A model generated the notes under the pieces. That model saw nothing but the letters and a program-made list of their open reading frames with translations. It searched no databases and was not told where the DNA came from. 64,000 nucleotides of DNA from a virus. This document shows positions 15,912 through 23,680 of this stretch, one piece after another (the first letter of the stretch is position 1; each line of letters opens with the position of its first letter). The DNA lies in IMG/VR virus record IMGVR_UViG_3300027749_002876, positions 248,001 to 312,000 of that record; one strand, 5' to 3'. A program made the translations under genes and the position numbers.

Positions 15912-16208
15912 TTAAAGTTTACCTAATAGTCTATCAGTCTCTGGTTGTACTGTGTCAGCAATACTTTGAACATTAAGTACAAATTCTACGCTAACTATTA
16001 GTTCATCCAGTTCATCTAACTTACGACTAACTGCATCTTCAATTTGATCGGGATCCAATCCTTGTTGTAAAAACTTCGCAATGTTAATTGTTTGTTGCTT
16101 TTTACCTTTAAGTTTGATAATTAACTTTTTGATAAATTCAACAGGAATTTTATTCTTCTCAACATCTTCAAGTATGTGTTCCCACTTATCGATAAATTCT
16201 GGTGACAT
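15912..16208 (-). CDS. conserved hypothetical phage protein, 98 aa
   Basis: Small all-helical protein with basic (KKLIIKLKGKKQQ) and acidic (DELDELIVSVEF) segments, ending in DRLLGKL. Proteins with this layout occur beside the 16208-16876 type protein in T4-like marine phages, but I know of no function. Its ATG overlaps the stop of that gene by one base, so the two are translationally coupled and may act together. Confidence 0.6.
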   Translation of the reverse strand: MSPEFIDKWEHILEDVEKNKIPVEFIKKLIIKLKGKKQQTINIAKFLQQGLDPDQIEDAVSRKLDELDELIVSVEFVLNVQSIADTVQPETDRLLGKL

Positions 16209-16876
16209 TAGACACTAACTTTAGTTTTCTTTGTTGTAGTTTTCTTTGGTTTAGTTACTTCAGCAGTAACGCCTTCAAGTAGTGCGGCTTCTTTATGTAA
16301 ACGTGCAGATTCTGCCATCAAACCTTTAGCTTCAATATCCATCTTAGCTGCCTGTTGACGTAAGTTTTGTGCAATAGCCTGATCACCTAACGCATCACCT
16401 GAGGCTTGTAGACCTGTTGGTACTGTTGCATCTTTAGCACCACGCATCTTACGTGCTACTGTAGCAGGATCTTGTATGCCACGTGACTTGTCTAATTCAG
16501 CCATTCTTTTAACAGCATCCTCACCCAATTTCATTTCATCTAGTATCTTGTTAAGTTCATCTAAACGAATTAATTGATTTGGTGAAGGTGTCATCAAAAT
16601 TTGACTTGTCTGAACCTTTTTCAATTGACCTTCTAAATGCAATACTTGTAAAATGGGTTTGCCATCTTTAGTATAGGTTCTGTTTAATGCATCGGCTAAA
16701 TGCTCACTATTCTGACCGATATCACTCTCAATACATTGAATCAATGGATCGTGTATATGCTGATTGATTGTCTCAGTATAAGTGACTAAACACATATGTG
16801 CTTCACCTGGTACTTCTCTAAATACTACTGCAACTTTTCTATCACCGTGTTTACCAACATGTCGTGTAAAACTCAT
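16208..16876 (-). CDS. conserved hypothetical phage protein, 222 aa
   Basis: The N-terminal 80 residues form a beta-rich domain starting MSFTRHVGKHGDRKVAVVF. A helical region follows with repeated Ala/Lys/Glu stretches and a strongly basic tail TKPKKTTTKKTK that could bind nucleic acid. It resembles a conserved T4-like marine phage family without known role. Ribosome site AGAGGAG is strong. The leader holds an AT-rich inverted repeat and a possible weak sigma70 promoter. Confidence 0.65.
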   Translation of the reverse strand: MSFTRHVGKHGDRKVAVVFREVPGEAHMCLVTYTETINQHIHDPLIQCIESDIGQNSEHLADALNRTYTKDGKPILQVLHLEGQLKKVQTSQILMTPSPNQLIRLDELNKILDEMKLGEDAVKRMAELDKSRGIQDPATVARKMRGAKDATVPTGLQASGDALGDQAIAQNLRQQAAKMDIEAKGLMAESARLHKEAALLEGVTAEVTKPKKTTTKKTKVSV

Positions 16877-16891
16877 AGTGTGTTCTCCTCT

Positions 16892-16935
16892 TATATAAGC
16901 TAAACATATTTAATGTGAATTAAACATGTTAAATT
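16892..16935 (-). promoter_or_regulatory. AT-rich inverted-repeat leader
   Basis: The region upstream of the 16876 gene contains imperfect inverted copies of AAACATATTTAA / TTAAACATGTT and a possible TTCACA-TATAAG promoter with 18-base spacing. It could bind a regulator; support is weak. Confidence 0.3.
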
Positions 16936-16939
16936 TTTT

Positions 16940-17185
16940 TTATGACCACTTAAGTTCATAAAACGTAGCATCCTTAGGGTTTTCGAATGCTATGTTACCC
17001 AAATTGTATTCTACTAGAAAAATTTGACTGACTGGTACAATACAAAATCTACCCTTGATATTATCTAATACCCATTGCTTTGAATTCATCGTCAATGGTG
17101 TATCACTTAATATAAAATGTTTTGGATAAAATTCTACTTCTCTTTTACCAAACCAAATATAGGGATCAATCTCATAGTCTATCAT
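16940..17185 (-). CDS. small hypothetical protein, 81 aa
   Basis: Not recognised. Aromatic-rich, probably beta-structured (YIWFGKREVEFYPKHFILSD), with no membrane segment. Its ATG overlaps the stop of the upstream 17182-17613 gene by 4 bases, making it the last cistron of the operon that begins at 19572. Confidence 0.6.
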   Translation of the reverse strand: MIDYEIDPYIWFGKREVEFYPKHFILSDTPLTMNSKQWVLDNIKGRFCIVPVSQIFLVEYNLGNIAFENPKDATFYELKWS

Positions 17186-17613
17186 TTTGTCAATGTATCT
17201 AATACTTTATACTTTTCATATGCTTCAACTACTGCAGGAGTTGAGTTATCATTGGTGGGAACAACTTGCATCCACAATCCTTGACCTAACCTTGCCGGAT
17301 GATTATACTGATAATGATGACCATCTTTGCGGCCTGCATTATCAAATACTCTAGGTTGATGAATCCTACCTGAGTAGTATAATCTCGTAGCTAATGCTTT
17401 TACATCAGTCAAATCATAATCACCCAATTCACTCAATTTAGAACGTCTTGGATAGGGATTACCCTCTGCGTAATATTGTTCTACTACTTGCATAAAAGTA
17501 TCATATGTAGGACATAATGTACGTGTTACAATGAACATAACCTCATCCTCGGACACTTCATTATGCATAAGACTAAGTAAGCAACCACCGAGGCTTGTAC
17601 CAATATACATCAT
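17182..17613 (-). CDS. conserved hypothetical protein, 143 aa
   Basis: No function recognised. The protein has an N-terminal hydrophobic stretch MMYIGTSLGGCLLSLM, too short and with acidic residues just after it to be a convincing signal, then a mixed alpha/beta region including YYAEGNPYPRRSKLSEL and a His/Tyr-rich GRKDGHHYQYNHPA segment. Both ends overlap neighbouring genes by 4 bases (ATGA), so it is co-translated with them. Confidence 0.6.
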   Translation of the reverse strand: MMYIGTSLGGCLLSLMHNEVSEDEVMFIVTRTLCPTYDTFMQVVEQYYAEGNPYPRRSKLSELGDYDLTDVKALATRLYYSGRIHQPRVFDNAGRKDGHHYQYNHPARLGQGLWMQVVPTNDNSTPAVVEAYEKYKVLDTLTK

Positions 17614-17984
17614 ACAATCAATTTCCTATCTTGTTTAAGATAATCACTATAAACTTTTTTACCATTACTTCTAATCCATTCTACAATGGGTTGTGGATCA
17701 ATTTCAAATACTTCTTTCAGTTCATCATAAGCCATTGTACTATTAAACTCATAAATCTCATACATACGTTGACTGTTTACTTTTGCACGTAGTAGCATCA
17801 TTTGTAATGGAATACCTATTGGCTGACTGGGGATTCGTTCTTCTTTAAGAATGGCAACAACTTTTTGTTTTTCCCATTCATTGTACTTATCCATATGCAA
17901 GTCAACATCATGTAGACTTTCAAGACCCAGCATATCCCACATTGCTAAGTAATGTTTAGTTTTCTTCTTTCTTGAGTATGACAT
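17610..17984 (-). CDS. hypothetical protein, 124 aa
   Basis: Basic N-terminus MSYSRKKKTKHYLAMW followed by a helical acidic/basic protein with IVEWIRSNGKKVYSDYLKQD at the end. No family recognised. It overlaps the 17956 gene by 29 bases and the 17182 gene by 4, in a tightly packed operon downstream of the VWA protein gene. Confidence 0.6.
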   Translation of the reverse strand: MSYSRKKKTKHYLAMWDMLGLESLHDVDLHMDKYNEWEKQKVVAILKEERIPSQPIGIPLQMMLLRAKVNSQRMYEIYEFNSTMAYDELKEVFEIDPQPIVEWIRSNGKKVYSDYLKQDRKLIV

Positions 17985-18204
17985 ATAACATTTCTGCTTT
18001 GTTAATTATGTTTGCTAATGAAGGTTCTGTTTCTGCTAACTTAAGAATTTCTTTCCACTCATACCATTTAGTGATATAGTGCTTATTGGGATCCTCTTGT
18101 ACTAATGTTCTATCGGACGATCCACTCTTACGTGAGTAGACCGTCTTACCACCATCCGGGCTTTCGTAAATGATTATTTCTTCACAAGATTTAATCATCG
18201 ACAT
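17956..18204 (-). CDS. hypothetical protein, 82 aa
   Basis: Begins MSMIKSCEEIIIYESPDGGKT, a beta-hairpin-like pattern, then helical WYEWKEILKLAETEP and a Lys/Glu-rich tail. No function recognised. Its start overlaps the end of the 36-residue membrane peptide gene (18191-18301). Confidence 0.6.
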   Translation of the reverse strand: MSMIKSCEEIIIYESPDGGKTVYSRKSGSSDRTLVQEDPNKHYITKWYEWKEILKLAETEPSLANIINKAEMLYVILKKEEN

Positions 18205-18301
18205 CTTTTATCATTCCCAAAAATCTAGTTAAGGCAATAACAAAGAGCCAAAGCAAACCCAATATAAGTATTGAAATTATAATGTAGTCAAGATAGCTCA
18301 T
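18191..18301 (-). CDS. 36-residue single-span membrane peptide
   Basis: A short ORF below normal gene-calling limits. The peptide has one hydrophobic helix of about 22 residues (residues 6-27, rich in Ile, Leu, Trp, Phe) and a short charged C-terminus ending KDVDD. The ATG overlaps the stop of the VWA protein gene (TAATG) and the stop overlaps the next gene start, so it exactly fills the gap and is likely translated by coupling. The role is unknown; it could be a membrane anchor or regulator for its operon partners. Confidence 0.6.
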   Translation of the reverse strand: MSYLDYIIISILILGLLWLFVIALTRFLGMIKDVDD

Positions 18302-19572
18302 TATTTTTCATCATAGATAGCATAAGTCCCGAATGGGGGATTGGGATTCTTATCACCATGAATGATCCATGTTGTGTCACAATAATCACTATCACCCCAA
18401 CTACCACAGGGGTAGCCATCAGTGAATACAATCAATCGTTTAGGTACATTGCCAATATCTTTCAAGTAAGTAAAGATACAATCAAAGTCAGTACCACCAC
18501 CACCTTGAGGCTCATATGTATCAATCGTGTCCATATTCTCACTGTTAAAATCTTGTGGATTATAAATTTCAGTATCAAAACAGAATACATGAATCTTATA
18601 GCCATCAAACGCATCCATCATGCCACTGATTTCACCTAAGAATTGTTGTGCTTGTTTGTTACTAATACTACCTGACATGTCAATAGATACGACAACATCA
18701 ATTTCTTCTCCCGGTGTCATGCCGGGCATAATAGCATCCATATGCCAACCTCTACGTGAGGGACGCATCCAACTATAATCAGTACGAATAGCACTTGTCA
18801 AATTAGTTTGAATCAGTTCACGCCAAGGCATAACTGGGTTAGTATGTTGGCGAATCAATCTTTCAACACCTAGTGGTAACTGACCTGCTTCAGCACTACT
18901 TGCGGCATTGATAATAGCTTGTTTAACTTCTTGGCGAACACGCTCACGTTCTTCAGCACTCATTGAGGGACGTTTACCTTTACCTTCACCATTACCTTCA
19001 TTATCACCATCACCGTCACCATCCATGTGATCGTCAATCATCTGGTCAAGCAAATCTTCAATAGAGATTTTTTGAACATTCTTCATCAAATCATCATAGA
19101 TAGCTTCTGCCGCTTTACCATCATACTTTTGCTCATATAAGCAAGGCACTGATGTAATAAACTGACCCACTTTGTGACGTTTCAAATCTGCATTAACAGC
19201 ATAGTCATCAGCAATGTTCCAGATTTCGGGATCACGATTGTCACGGCGGCCCATGTGATCGTATACTACGTGTAACACTTCATGGCCAACTAGAAATTCA
19301 ACTTCCTTAGGCTTCAACATCATAATGAAGCGACTATTGTAATAGAACTTCTGACCATCAGTTGCCGCTGTACTACACCATAGATCGGCATTAATCAATT
19401 GCATACGTGTAGCAAGATTGCCAAAAAAACTATGACGTAACAATAGACCAATACGTGCTGTTACCAAACGCTCACGTGCTAGTGCATCAATTTTACTATC
19501 TGTAGGTCCTACTAGATTTTCAAATTTCTTACTGCGGCTACGTTTCTTTGTGGGATTTAATACTTCACTCAT
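18301..19572 (-). CDS. VWA-domain protein with metallopeptidase-like N-terminal domain
   Basis: The 423-residue protein resembles the DUF2201/VWA-like metallopeptidase family. Residues about 87-120 contain HEVLHVVYDHMG (HExxH, possible zinc site) and an Asn/Asp-rich continuation. A Gly/Asp/Glu-rich linker lies at about 185-205. The C-terminal VWA domain has the metal-ion adhesion motif DMSGS near 300, GGGTDF near 353 and a late FTDGYP. Such proteins pair with MoxR-family AAA+ ATPases, and the MoxR gene is directly upstream. The pair may remodel or insert metal into a target complex. It has its own sigma70 promoter. Confidence 0.85.
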   Translation of the reverse strand: MSEVLNPTKKRSRSKKFENLVGPTDSKIDALARERLVTARIGLLLRHSFFGNLATRMQLINADLWCSTAATDGQKFYYNSRFIMMLKPKEVEFLVGHEVLHVVYDHMGRRDNRDPEIWNIADDYAVNADLKRHKVGQFITSVPCLYEQKYDGKAAEAIYDDLMKNVQKISIEDLLDQMIDDHMDGDGDGDNEGNGEGKGKRPSMSAEERERVRQEVKQAIINAASSAEAGQLPLGVERLIRQHTNPVMPWRELIQTNLTSAIRTDYSWMRPSRRGWHMDAIMPGMTPGEEIDVVVSIDMSGSISNKQAQQFLGEISGMMDAFDGYKIHVFCFDTEIYNPQDFNSENMDTIDTYEPQGGGGTDFDCIFTYLKDIGNVPKRLIVFTDGYPCGSWGDSDYCDTTWIIHGDKNPNPPFGTYAIYDEK

Positions 19573-19598
19573 AATGATCCTTTAGTGTTTATGTGTCT

Positions 19599-19627
19599 AT
19601 TATAGCACATTGTGTATTTACTGTCAA
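19599..19627 (-). promoter_or_regulatory. sigma70-type early promoter
   Basis: TTGACA (19622-19627), 17-base spacer and TATAAT (19599-19604) on the minus strand. The shared context differs by one base here. It overlaps the stop of the 50-residue ORF and drives the VWA protein gene. Confidence 0.85.
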
Positions 19628-19776
19628 ATTGACAAGCCACGATATCCTGCATCAAATGCAATACGTGCGTAATCCTGTGCGGATTCAATACTATACAAGG
19701 CCATTCCTTGGTCCTTTGTCATTCCTTTTGCCCGGGCACTTTGACCCAATGAATAAAAATAAACTTTTGCTTTCAT
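19624..19776 (-). CDS. 50-residue hypothetical protein
   Basis: A short ORF in the gap between the MoxR and VWA genes. The peptide MKAKVYFYSLGQSARAKGMT continues with a helical IESAQDYARIAFDAGYRG stretch. An AAGG-type ribosome site lies upstream. Codon use matches the neighbours and the frame fills the gap. Function unknown. Confidence 0.6.
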   Translation of the reverse strand: MKAKVYFYSLGQSARAKGMTKDQGMALYSIESAQDYARIAFDAGYRGLSI

Positions 19777-19829
19777 ATATACCTTTATTAAAAAAGATGA
19801 GTATGTTCACACCATACTCATCTATAAAA

Positions 19830-20933
19830 TCACTCGCCAGCTTGTACGATATACTTGCCGTATTTCTTGTGGAAGTCATCAAAGTGTTTCAATTGACTTG
19901 GCTCAATCGGCAACTTGTATGTCTTAAGTGCAATCTTTGCGCCCATCACAACCAACTCAGTTTCAAAGTTAGTCATAATATAGTTAAAGAAGTTGTCAGC
20001 CATTTCGTGGAATTTCTTACTGTCAACTTTCTTATTCTCAAGTGCATCACGCAATTCATAGCACATTGAAATTGTAAGAGAGTACATTGCCGAAATTTCT
20101 TTGACTGACAAGTCTTTTACTTTACCAGAAAGAATTTCACTTGGCTCGGGCATACGACCTGCAATTTTGCGGTGTGCGGCAAACTTAACAGCAAGACCTT
20201 CACCAACAGCACCACTAATCAAATTGAACAATGTATCACTATCAGTATCATCCTCATCATTCAACAAGTCACTAACGAAACACCAGCTACGGGGTGTAGC
20301 GAATGCTCTACTTGATGATTTGCCATCAAACTCATACAAATCTTGTTTAGCGAATGACAGATAACCCACAACGTCTTTGTGAATACCTTTGTTAACTGCC
20401 CATGTCTGCCATGATGTAAAATCGGCTCGCATTTCTAAGTGTAAGAAACGATTAGCGAGGGGCATCGGCATACGATATGTAACACCTTTATCACTATCAC
20501 GATTACCTGCCGCAACAATCACAACGTTATCGGGAAGTACATACTTACCAACTCTGCGATTCAAAATCAACTGATAACCGGCCGCTTGAACTGCGGGGCT
20601 AGCACTATTCATTTCATCTAAAAACAATACCACGATCGGGTATTGACTTGCTAGTCCCTCATCAGGCAAATCAACTGGTGATGCCCAATCCATTTTATTA
20701 ATATCACGATTGAAGTATGGGATACCACGAATATCAGTGGGTTCCATTTGTGCCATACGCAAGTCAATCATATGACCACCTAGTTCTGCCGTAACTTCTG
20801 CTACAACTTCACTTTTGCCGATGCCGGGAGGTCCCCATAAGAATAAGGGACGTTTTGCCTTGAAAGCTTTAAGAATAGCTTTGCGGGCTTGTACTGACGT
20901 AATTGTCAGATTGTCTGATACTGATGATGCCAT
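19830..20933 (-). CDS. MoxR-family AAA+ ATPase
   Basis: The 367-residue protein has Walker A GPPGIGKS near residues 34-41, Walker B VVLFLDEMNSA near 100-110 and sensor 1 VAAGNRD near 136-142, followed by the helical lid domain of MoxR ATPases. These work with VWA-domain partners as chaperones or remodelers; the partner gene follows immediately (18301-19572). Expression is from two tandem sigma70 promoters (20967-20995 and 21044-21072), implying strong early production. The C-terminal part (FHKKYGKYIVQAGE) is basic. Confidence 0.9.
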   Translation of the reverse strand: MASSVSDNLTITSVQARKAILKAFKAKRPLFLWGPPGIGKSEVVAEVTAELGGHMIDLRMAQMEPTDIRGIPYFNRDINKMDWASPVDLPDEGLASQYPIVVLFLDEMNSASPAVQAAGYQLILNRRVGKYVLPDNVVIVAAGNRDSDKGVTYRMPMPLANRFLHLEMRADFTSWQTWAVNKGIHKDVVGYLSFAKQDLYEFDGKSSSRAFATPRSWCFVSDLLNDEDDTDSDTLFNLISGAVGEGLAVKFAAHRKIAGRMPEPSEILSGKVKDLSVKEISAMYSLTISMCYELRDALENKKVDSKKFHEMADNFFNYIMTNFETELVVMGAKIALKTYKLPIEPSQLKHFDDFHKKYGKYIVQAGE

Positions 20934-20966
20934 TAAATGCTCCTGTTAAAAATATAAGATGATGTA

Positions 20967-20995
20967 ATTGTACACTATAACTGATTTATTGTCAA
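20967..20995 (-). promoter_or_regulatory. sigma70-type early promoter, proximal
   Basis: TTGACA (20990-20995), 17-base spacer and TACAAT (20967-20972), with the ATTTGACAATAAAT context. It is the nearer of two promoters for the MoxR gene. Confidence 0.8.
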
Positions 20996-21043
20996 ATCAA
21001 CTGACCCAATGTATGTTTATATACATAGGAATAGTATTTGTAA

Positions 21044-21072
21044 ATTATAGCAGACATTGGATTTATTGTCAA
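21044..21072 (-). promoter_or_regulatory. sigma70-type early promoter, distal
   Basis: TTGACA (21067-21072), 17-base spacer and TATAAT (21044-21049) with the shared context. Nothing coding is seen between it and the proximal promoter. Confidence 0.85.
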
Positions 21073-21090
21073 ATTTGTGTTGTTGTGTTT

Positions 21091-21345
21091 TTACAACACT
21101 TGTGTAGATGAAAAGTTATTGATTCTGGCAATTTGCTCAATATGAGAATCAATAATAGATTGTTCTGTAGTTAATGATAATTCTCTAAAATAGAGAGTTT
21201 TACCTAATAATACTTTACCTTTATTATTTGTTTTTGTATAATCACTTGCAGAGATTAATAAACAAATTTCTTCATCACTATAGGGCCGTTTCTTCACTGA
21301 GACTCTGAAGTACAAAGTACTAACTGCATTTGCATTGAATTTCAT
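21091..21345 (-). CDS. small hypothetical protein, 84 aa
   Basis: Not recognised. Mixed beta/alpha sequence with YFRVSVKKRPYSDEEICLL and a C-terminal helix. It is transcribed from its own early promoter, whose sequence and leader closely copy those of the 1360-1572 gene. No membrane or signal segment. Confidence 0.6.
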   Translation of the reverse strand: MKFNANAVSTLYFRVSVKKRPYSDEEICLLISASDYTKTNNKGKVLLGKTLYFRELSLTTEQSIIDSHIEQIARINNFSSTQVL

Positions 21346-21372
21346 AGATACCTTTTGACTGAATAAGACTCT

Positions 21373-21401
21373 ATTATATACCCAATTTGATTTATTGTCA
21401 A
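21373..21401 (-). promoter_or_regulatory. sigma70-type early promoter with conserved leader
   Basis: TTGACA (21396-21401), 17-base spacer and TATAAT (21373-21378). The leader AGAGTCTTATTCAGT matches the one at 1600. Confidence 0.9.
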
Positions 21402-21402
21402 A

Positions 21403-21657
21403 TTACTTCATTAGATTGGCCATCAATACTAGTTTTTCTAAGTGATTGATTGCTGTATTGATATCGGCTACTTTGTCATCAAGCATTTCGTATTTGCCCG
21501 TTCTACGCAGATTGACTTCTAGTTTGCTTAATTCAGTTACCATTTTGTCAATGTTTTTGTGCATACGATGTAAGTCTGGATTGTAGCCAATGCCATTCAT
21601 TTGACTATTTAAGTCACTACTTACTTTATTCCAATCTATTGCCCGTTCTATTTTCAT
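21403..21657 (-). CDS. small helical hypothetical protein, 84 aa
   Basis: All-helical protein with heptad-like hydrophobic spacing (MHKNIDKMVTELSKLEVNLR), probably a short coiled coil. No family recognised. Its stop is adjacent to the -35 of the downstream promoter. Upstream lies a terminator that isolates it from the adhesin array. Confidence 0.6.
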   Translation of the reverse strand: MKIERAIDWNKVSSDLNSQMNGIGYNPDLHRMHKNIDKMVTELSKLEVNLRRTGKYEMLDDKVADINTAINHLEKLVLMANLMK

Positions 21658-21693
21658 AAAATGATTGTAACATAGTATGGATATTTAGTCAAC

Positions 21694-21720
21694 AAAAAAG
21701 GCACCTAAGTGCCTTTTATT
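21694..21720 (-). terminator. rho-independent terminator after adhesin operon
   Basis: AAAAGGCAC / GTGCCTTTT stem with a 4-base loop and T-run on both strands, downstream of the 21735-22685 gene. It probably ends the transcript that starts near 25059. Confidence 0.85.
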
Positions 21721-21734
21721 TTGAGTTAGTGAGA

Positions 21735-22685
21735 TTATGCGTAACCGTAACTTGCGGCTGCTAGACTGTATCTAGCAGTACCTACTCCTGTAGTATCAGT
21801 TGCTGCCACACCTGTATTACTTACTAAGTTGGTTATTGCTGTTAGTCCCGAATTAGTTGATCCATATCCAAATATAGCAGTATCAACACCATAACTAGCG
21901 GCTGCTAGATCAGTTCTAGCAGTACCAACACCTGTTGTATCAGTTGCTACTATACCTGTATTGCTTACTTTGTTTGTTACTGACATATATGCAGAGGTAA
22001 CATCAAGCCCATAACCAAATATAGCTTGACCACTAGAACCATATCCTGCGGCTGCAAGTCCAATTCTGGCAGTACCAACACCGGTAGTATCCCCGGCAAC
22101 TACTCCTGTGTTGGACACTAAGTTGGTAATTGAATAATATCCTATACCAGATCGGTTTCCATATCCAAAAATAGCTTTATCTGTTCCGTACCCTGCGGCC
22201 GCAAGAAATCGTCTGATAGTACCGACACCTGTTGTATCTGTAGCTACCACACCTGTGTTTGATACTAGGTTAGTAAGTGAATATGTAGTGGCGTTTGCAT
22301 ATCCATAACCAAATATAGCTTTGTCAGTGCCATAACCGGCGGCTGCTAAACCAGCTCTAGCAGTACCTACTCCTGTAGTATCAGTTGCTACTACACCGGT
22401 GTTTGATACTAGGTTGGTTGCTGCCGTGTAACTAGTGCTTCCACCATAACCAAATAAGGCTTTATTTGTGCCATAACCTGCTGCCGCTAACTCATATCTA
22501 GCAGTACCAACACCTGTTGTATCAGTTGCTACTACACCGGTGTTTGATACTAGGTTGGTTATTGATACTCCGGGATTACTTCCTGCAGTACCATATCCAA
22601 ATATAGCTTTTTGTGAGGGAGGGGGAGGTAGAGTGATTGAGTAACCACCACTGAATGTTACCCCTGAAAAAACCATGTCTGCCAT
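21735..22685 (-). CDS. six-repeat Kelch-like beta-propeller adhesin, copy 1
   Basis: The 316-residue protein has an N-terminal leader MADMVFSGVTFSGGYS plus a Pro-rich linker, then six tandem repeats of about 48 residues. Each repeat begins KAIFGYG, carries a variable loop of 6-12 residues, then TNLVSNTGVVATDTTGVG and TAR..LAAAGYG. The spacing of Arg, small residues and the Gly-ended strand resembles Kelch repeats, and six copies fit a six-bladed propeller with one variable face. A secreted or virion-attached receptor-binding protein is likely; the fold is inferred. Five paralogues lie in this window. Confidence 0.75.
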   Translation of the reverse strand: MADMVFSGVTFSGGYSITLPPPPSQKAIFGYGTAGSNPGVSITNLVSNTGVVATDTTGVGTARYELAAAGYGTNKALFGYGGSTSYTAATNLVSNTGVVATDTTGVGTARAGLAAAGYGTDKAIFGYGYANATTYSLTNLVSNTGVVATDTTGVGTIRRFLAAAGYGTDKAIFGYGNRSGIGYYSITNLVSNTGVVAGDTTGVGTARIGLAAAGYGSSGQAIFGYGLDVTSAYMSVTNKVSNTGIVATDTTGVGTARTDLAAASYGVDTAIFGYGSTNSGLTAITNLVSNTGVAATDTTGVGTARYSLAAASYGYA

Positions 22686-22716
22686 AATATATTATCCTTT
22701 TGTTTTGTTTGTGAGA

Positions 22717-23649
22717 TTACGAACCAAATGTTGCGGCTGCAATGTAATTTCTAGCATAACCTACTCCTGTAGTATCAGTAGATACTACACCTGTATTTGA
22801 TACTAAATTGGTTATTGAAAGTGGACTACCGTTAGTGCCATAGCCAAATATAGCTTGTCCGGAGCTTCCATAGCCTGCAGCCGCCAAAGCATATCTAGTA
22901 GTACCAACACCAGTAGTATCTGTGGCAACTACGCCTGAATTAGAAACTTTATTGGTCATTGATAGTCCTGATCCAGTCCCTCCATATCCAAATATAGCTT
23001 TATCAGTTCCATAAGTTGCGGCAGCAAGATAACCTCTAGCAGTACCAACACCTGCAGTATCAGTAGCAACTACACCTGTATTTGATACTAGATTGGTTAT
23101 TGATACATCAGAAAAACCACTATCAAATCCATATCCAAAAATAGCTTTATCAGTTCCATAACCTGCGGCTGCTAATGCACCTCTAGCAGTACCTACACCT
23201 GTTGTATCTGTAGCAACTACCCCTGAATTAGAAACTTTATTGGTCATTGATATAGTATCAGATGTATACCCATATCCAAATATAGCCTTATCTGTGCCAT
23301 AACCTGCGGCAGCAAGATAACCTCTAGCAGTACCAACACCTGCAGTATCAGTAGCAACTACACCCGTGTTGCTTACTAGATTGGTTATAGATGAAGATAT
23401 ACCACTAACCAATCCATATCCAAATATTGCCTTGTCAGTGCCATAACTTGCGGCTGCCAACAAATTTCTAGCAGTACCTACACCTGAGGTATCATTAGCA
23501 ACTACACCGGTGCTTGATACAATGTTGGTTATTGATACTGCGCCGGATGAACCTGATCCATATCCAAAAATAGCTCTAATATTTGGGGGAGGTGCTGTAA
23601 TTGCAAATCCACCACTGAAATTTACACCTGAAAAAACTATGTCTGCCAT
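22717..23649 (-). CDS. six-repeat Kelch-like adhesin, copy 2
   Basis: 310 residues with leader MADIVFSGVNFSGGFA, PPP linker and six repeats. The repeat scaffold is nearly unchanged from copy 1, while loops after GYG differ (SGSSGAVS, LVSGISS, YTSDTIS, FDSGFSDVS, GTGSGLS, TNGSPLS). The loops cluster at one position of each repeat, as expected for a binding face. The AAAGGAT-type ribosome site and short spacer are the same as for copy 1, indicating tandem duplication of a whole gene cassette. Confidence 0.75.
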   Translation of the reverse strand: MADIVFSGVNFSGGFAITAPPPNIRAIFGYGSGSSGAVSITNIVSSTGVVANDTSGVGTARNLLAAASYGTDKAIFGYGLVSGISSSITNLVSNTGVVATDTAGVGTARGYLAAAGYGTDKAIFGYGYTSDTISMTNKVSNSGVVATDTTGVGTARGALAAAGYGTDKAIFGYGFDSGFSDVSITNLVSNTGVVATDTAGVGTARGYLAAATYGTDKAIFGYGGTGSGLSMTNKVSNSGVVATDTTGVGTTRYALAAAGYGSSGQAIFGYGTNGSPLSITNLVSNTGVVSTDTTGVGYARNYIAAATFGS

Positions 23650-23680
23650 ACTATGTTATCCTTTTGTTTTGTTTGTGAGA

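Noticed and set aside
21001-21040. Possible small RNA between tandem MoxR promoters
   Set aside because: A short palindrome is present but no terminator or conserved structure could be supported.
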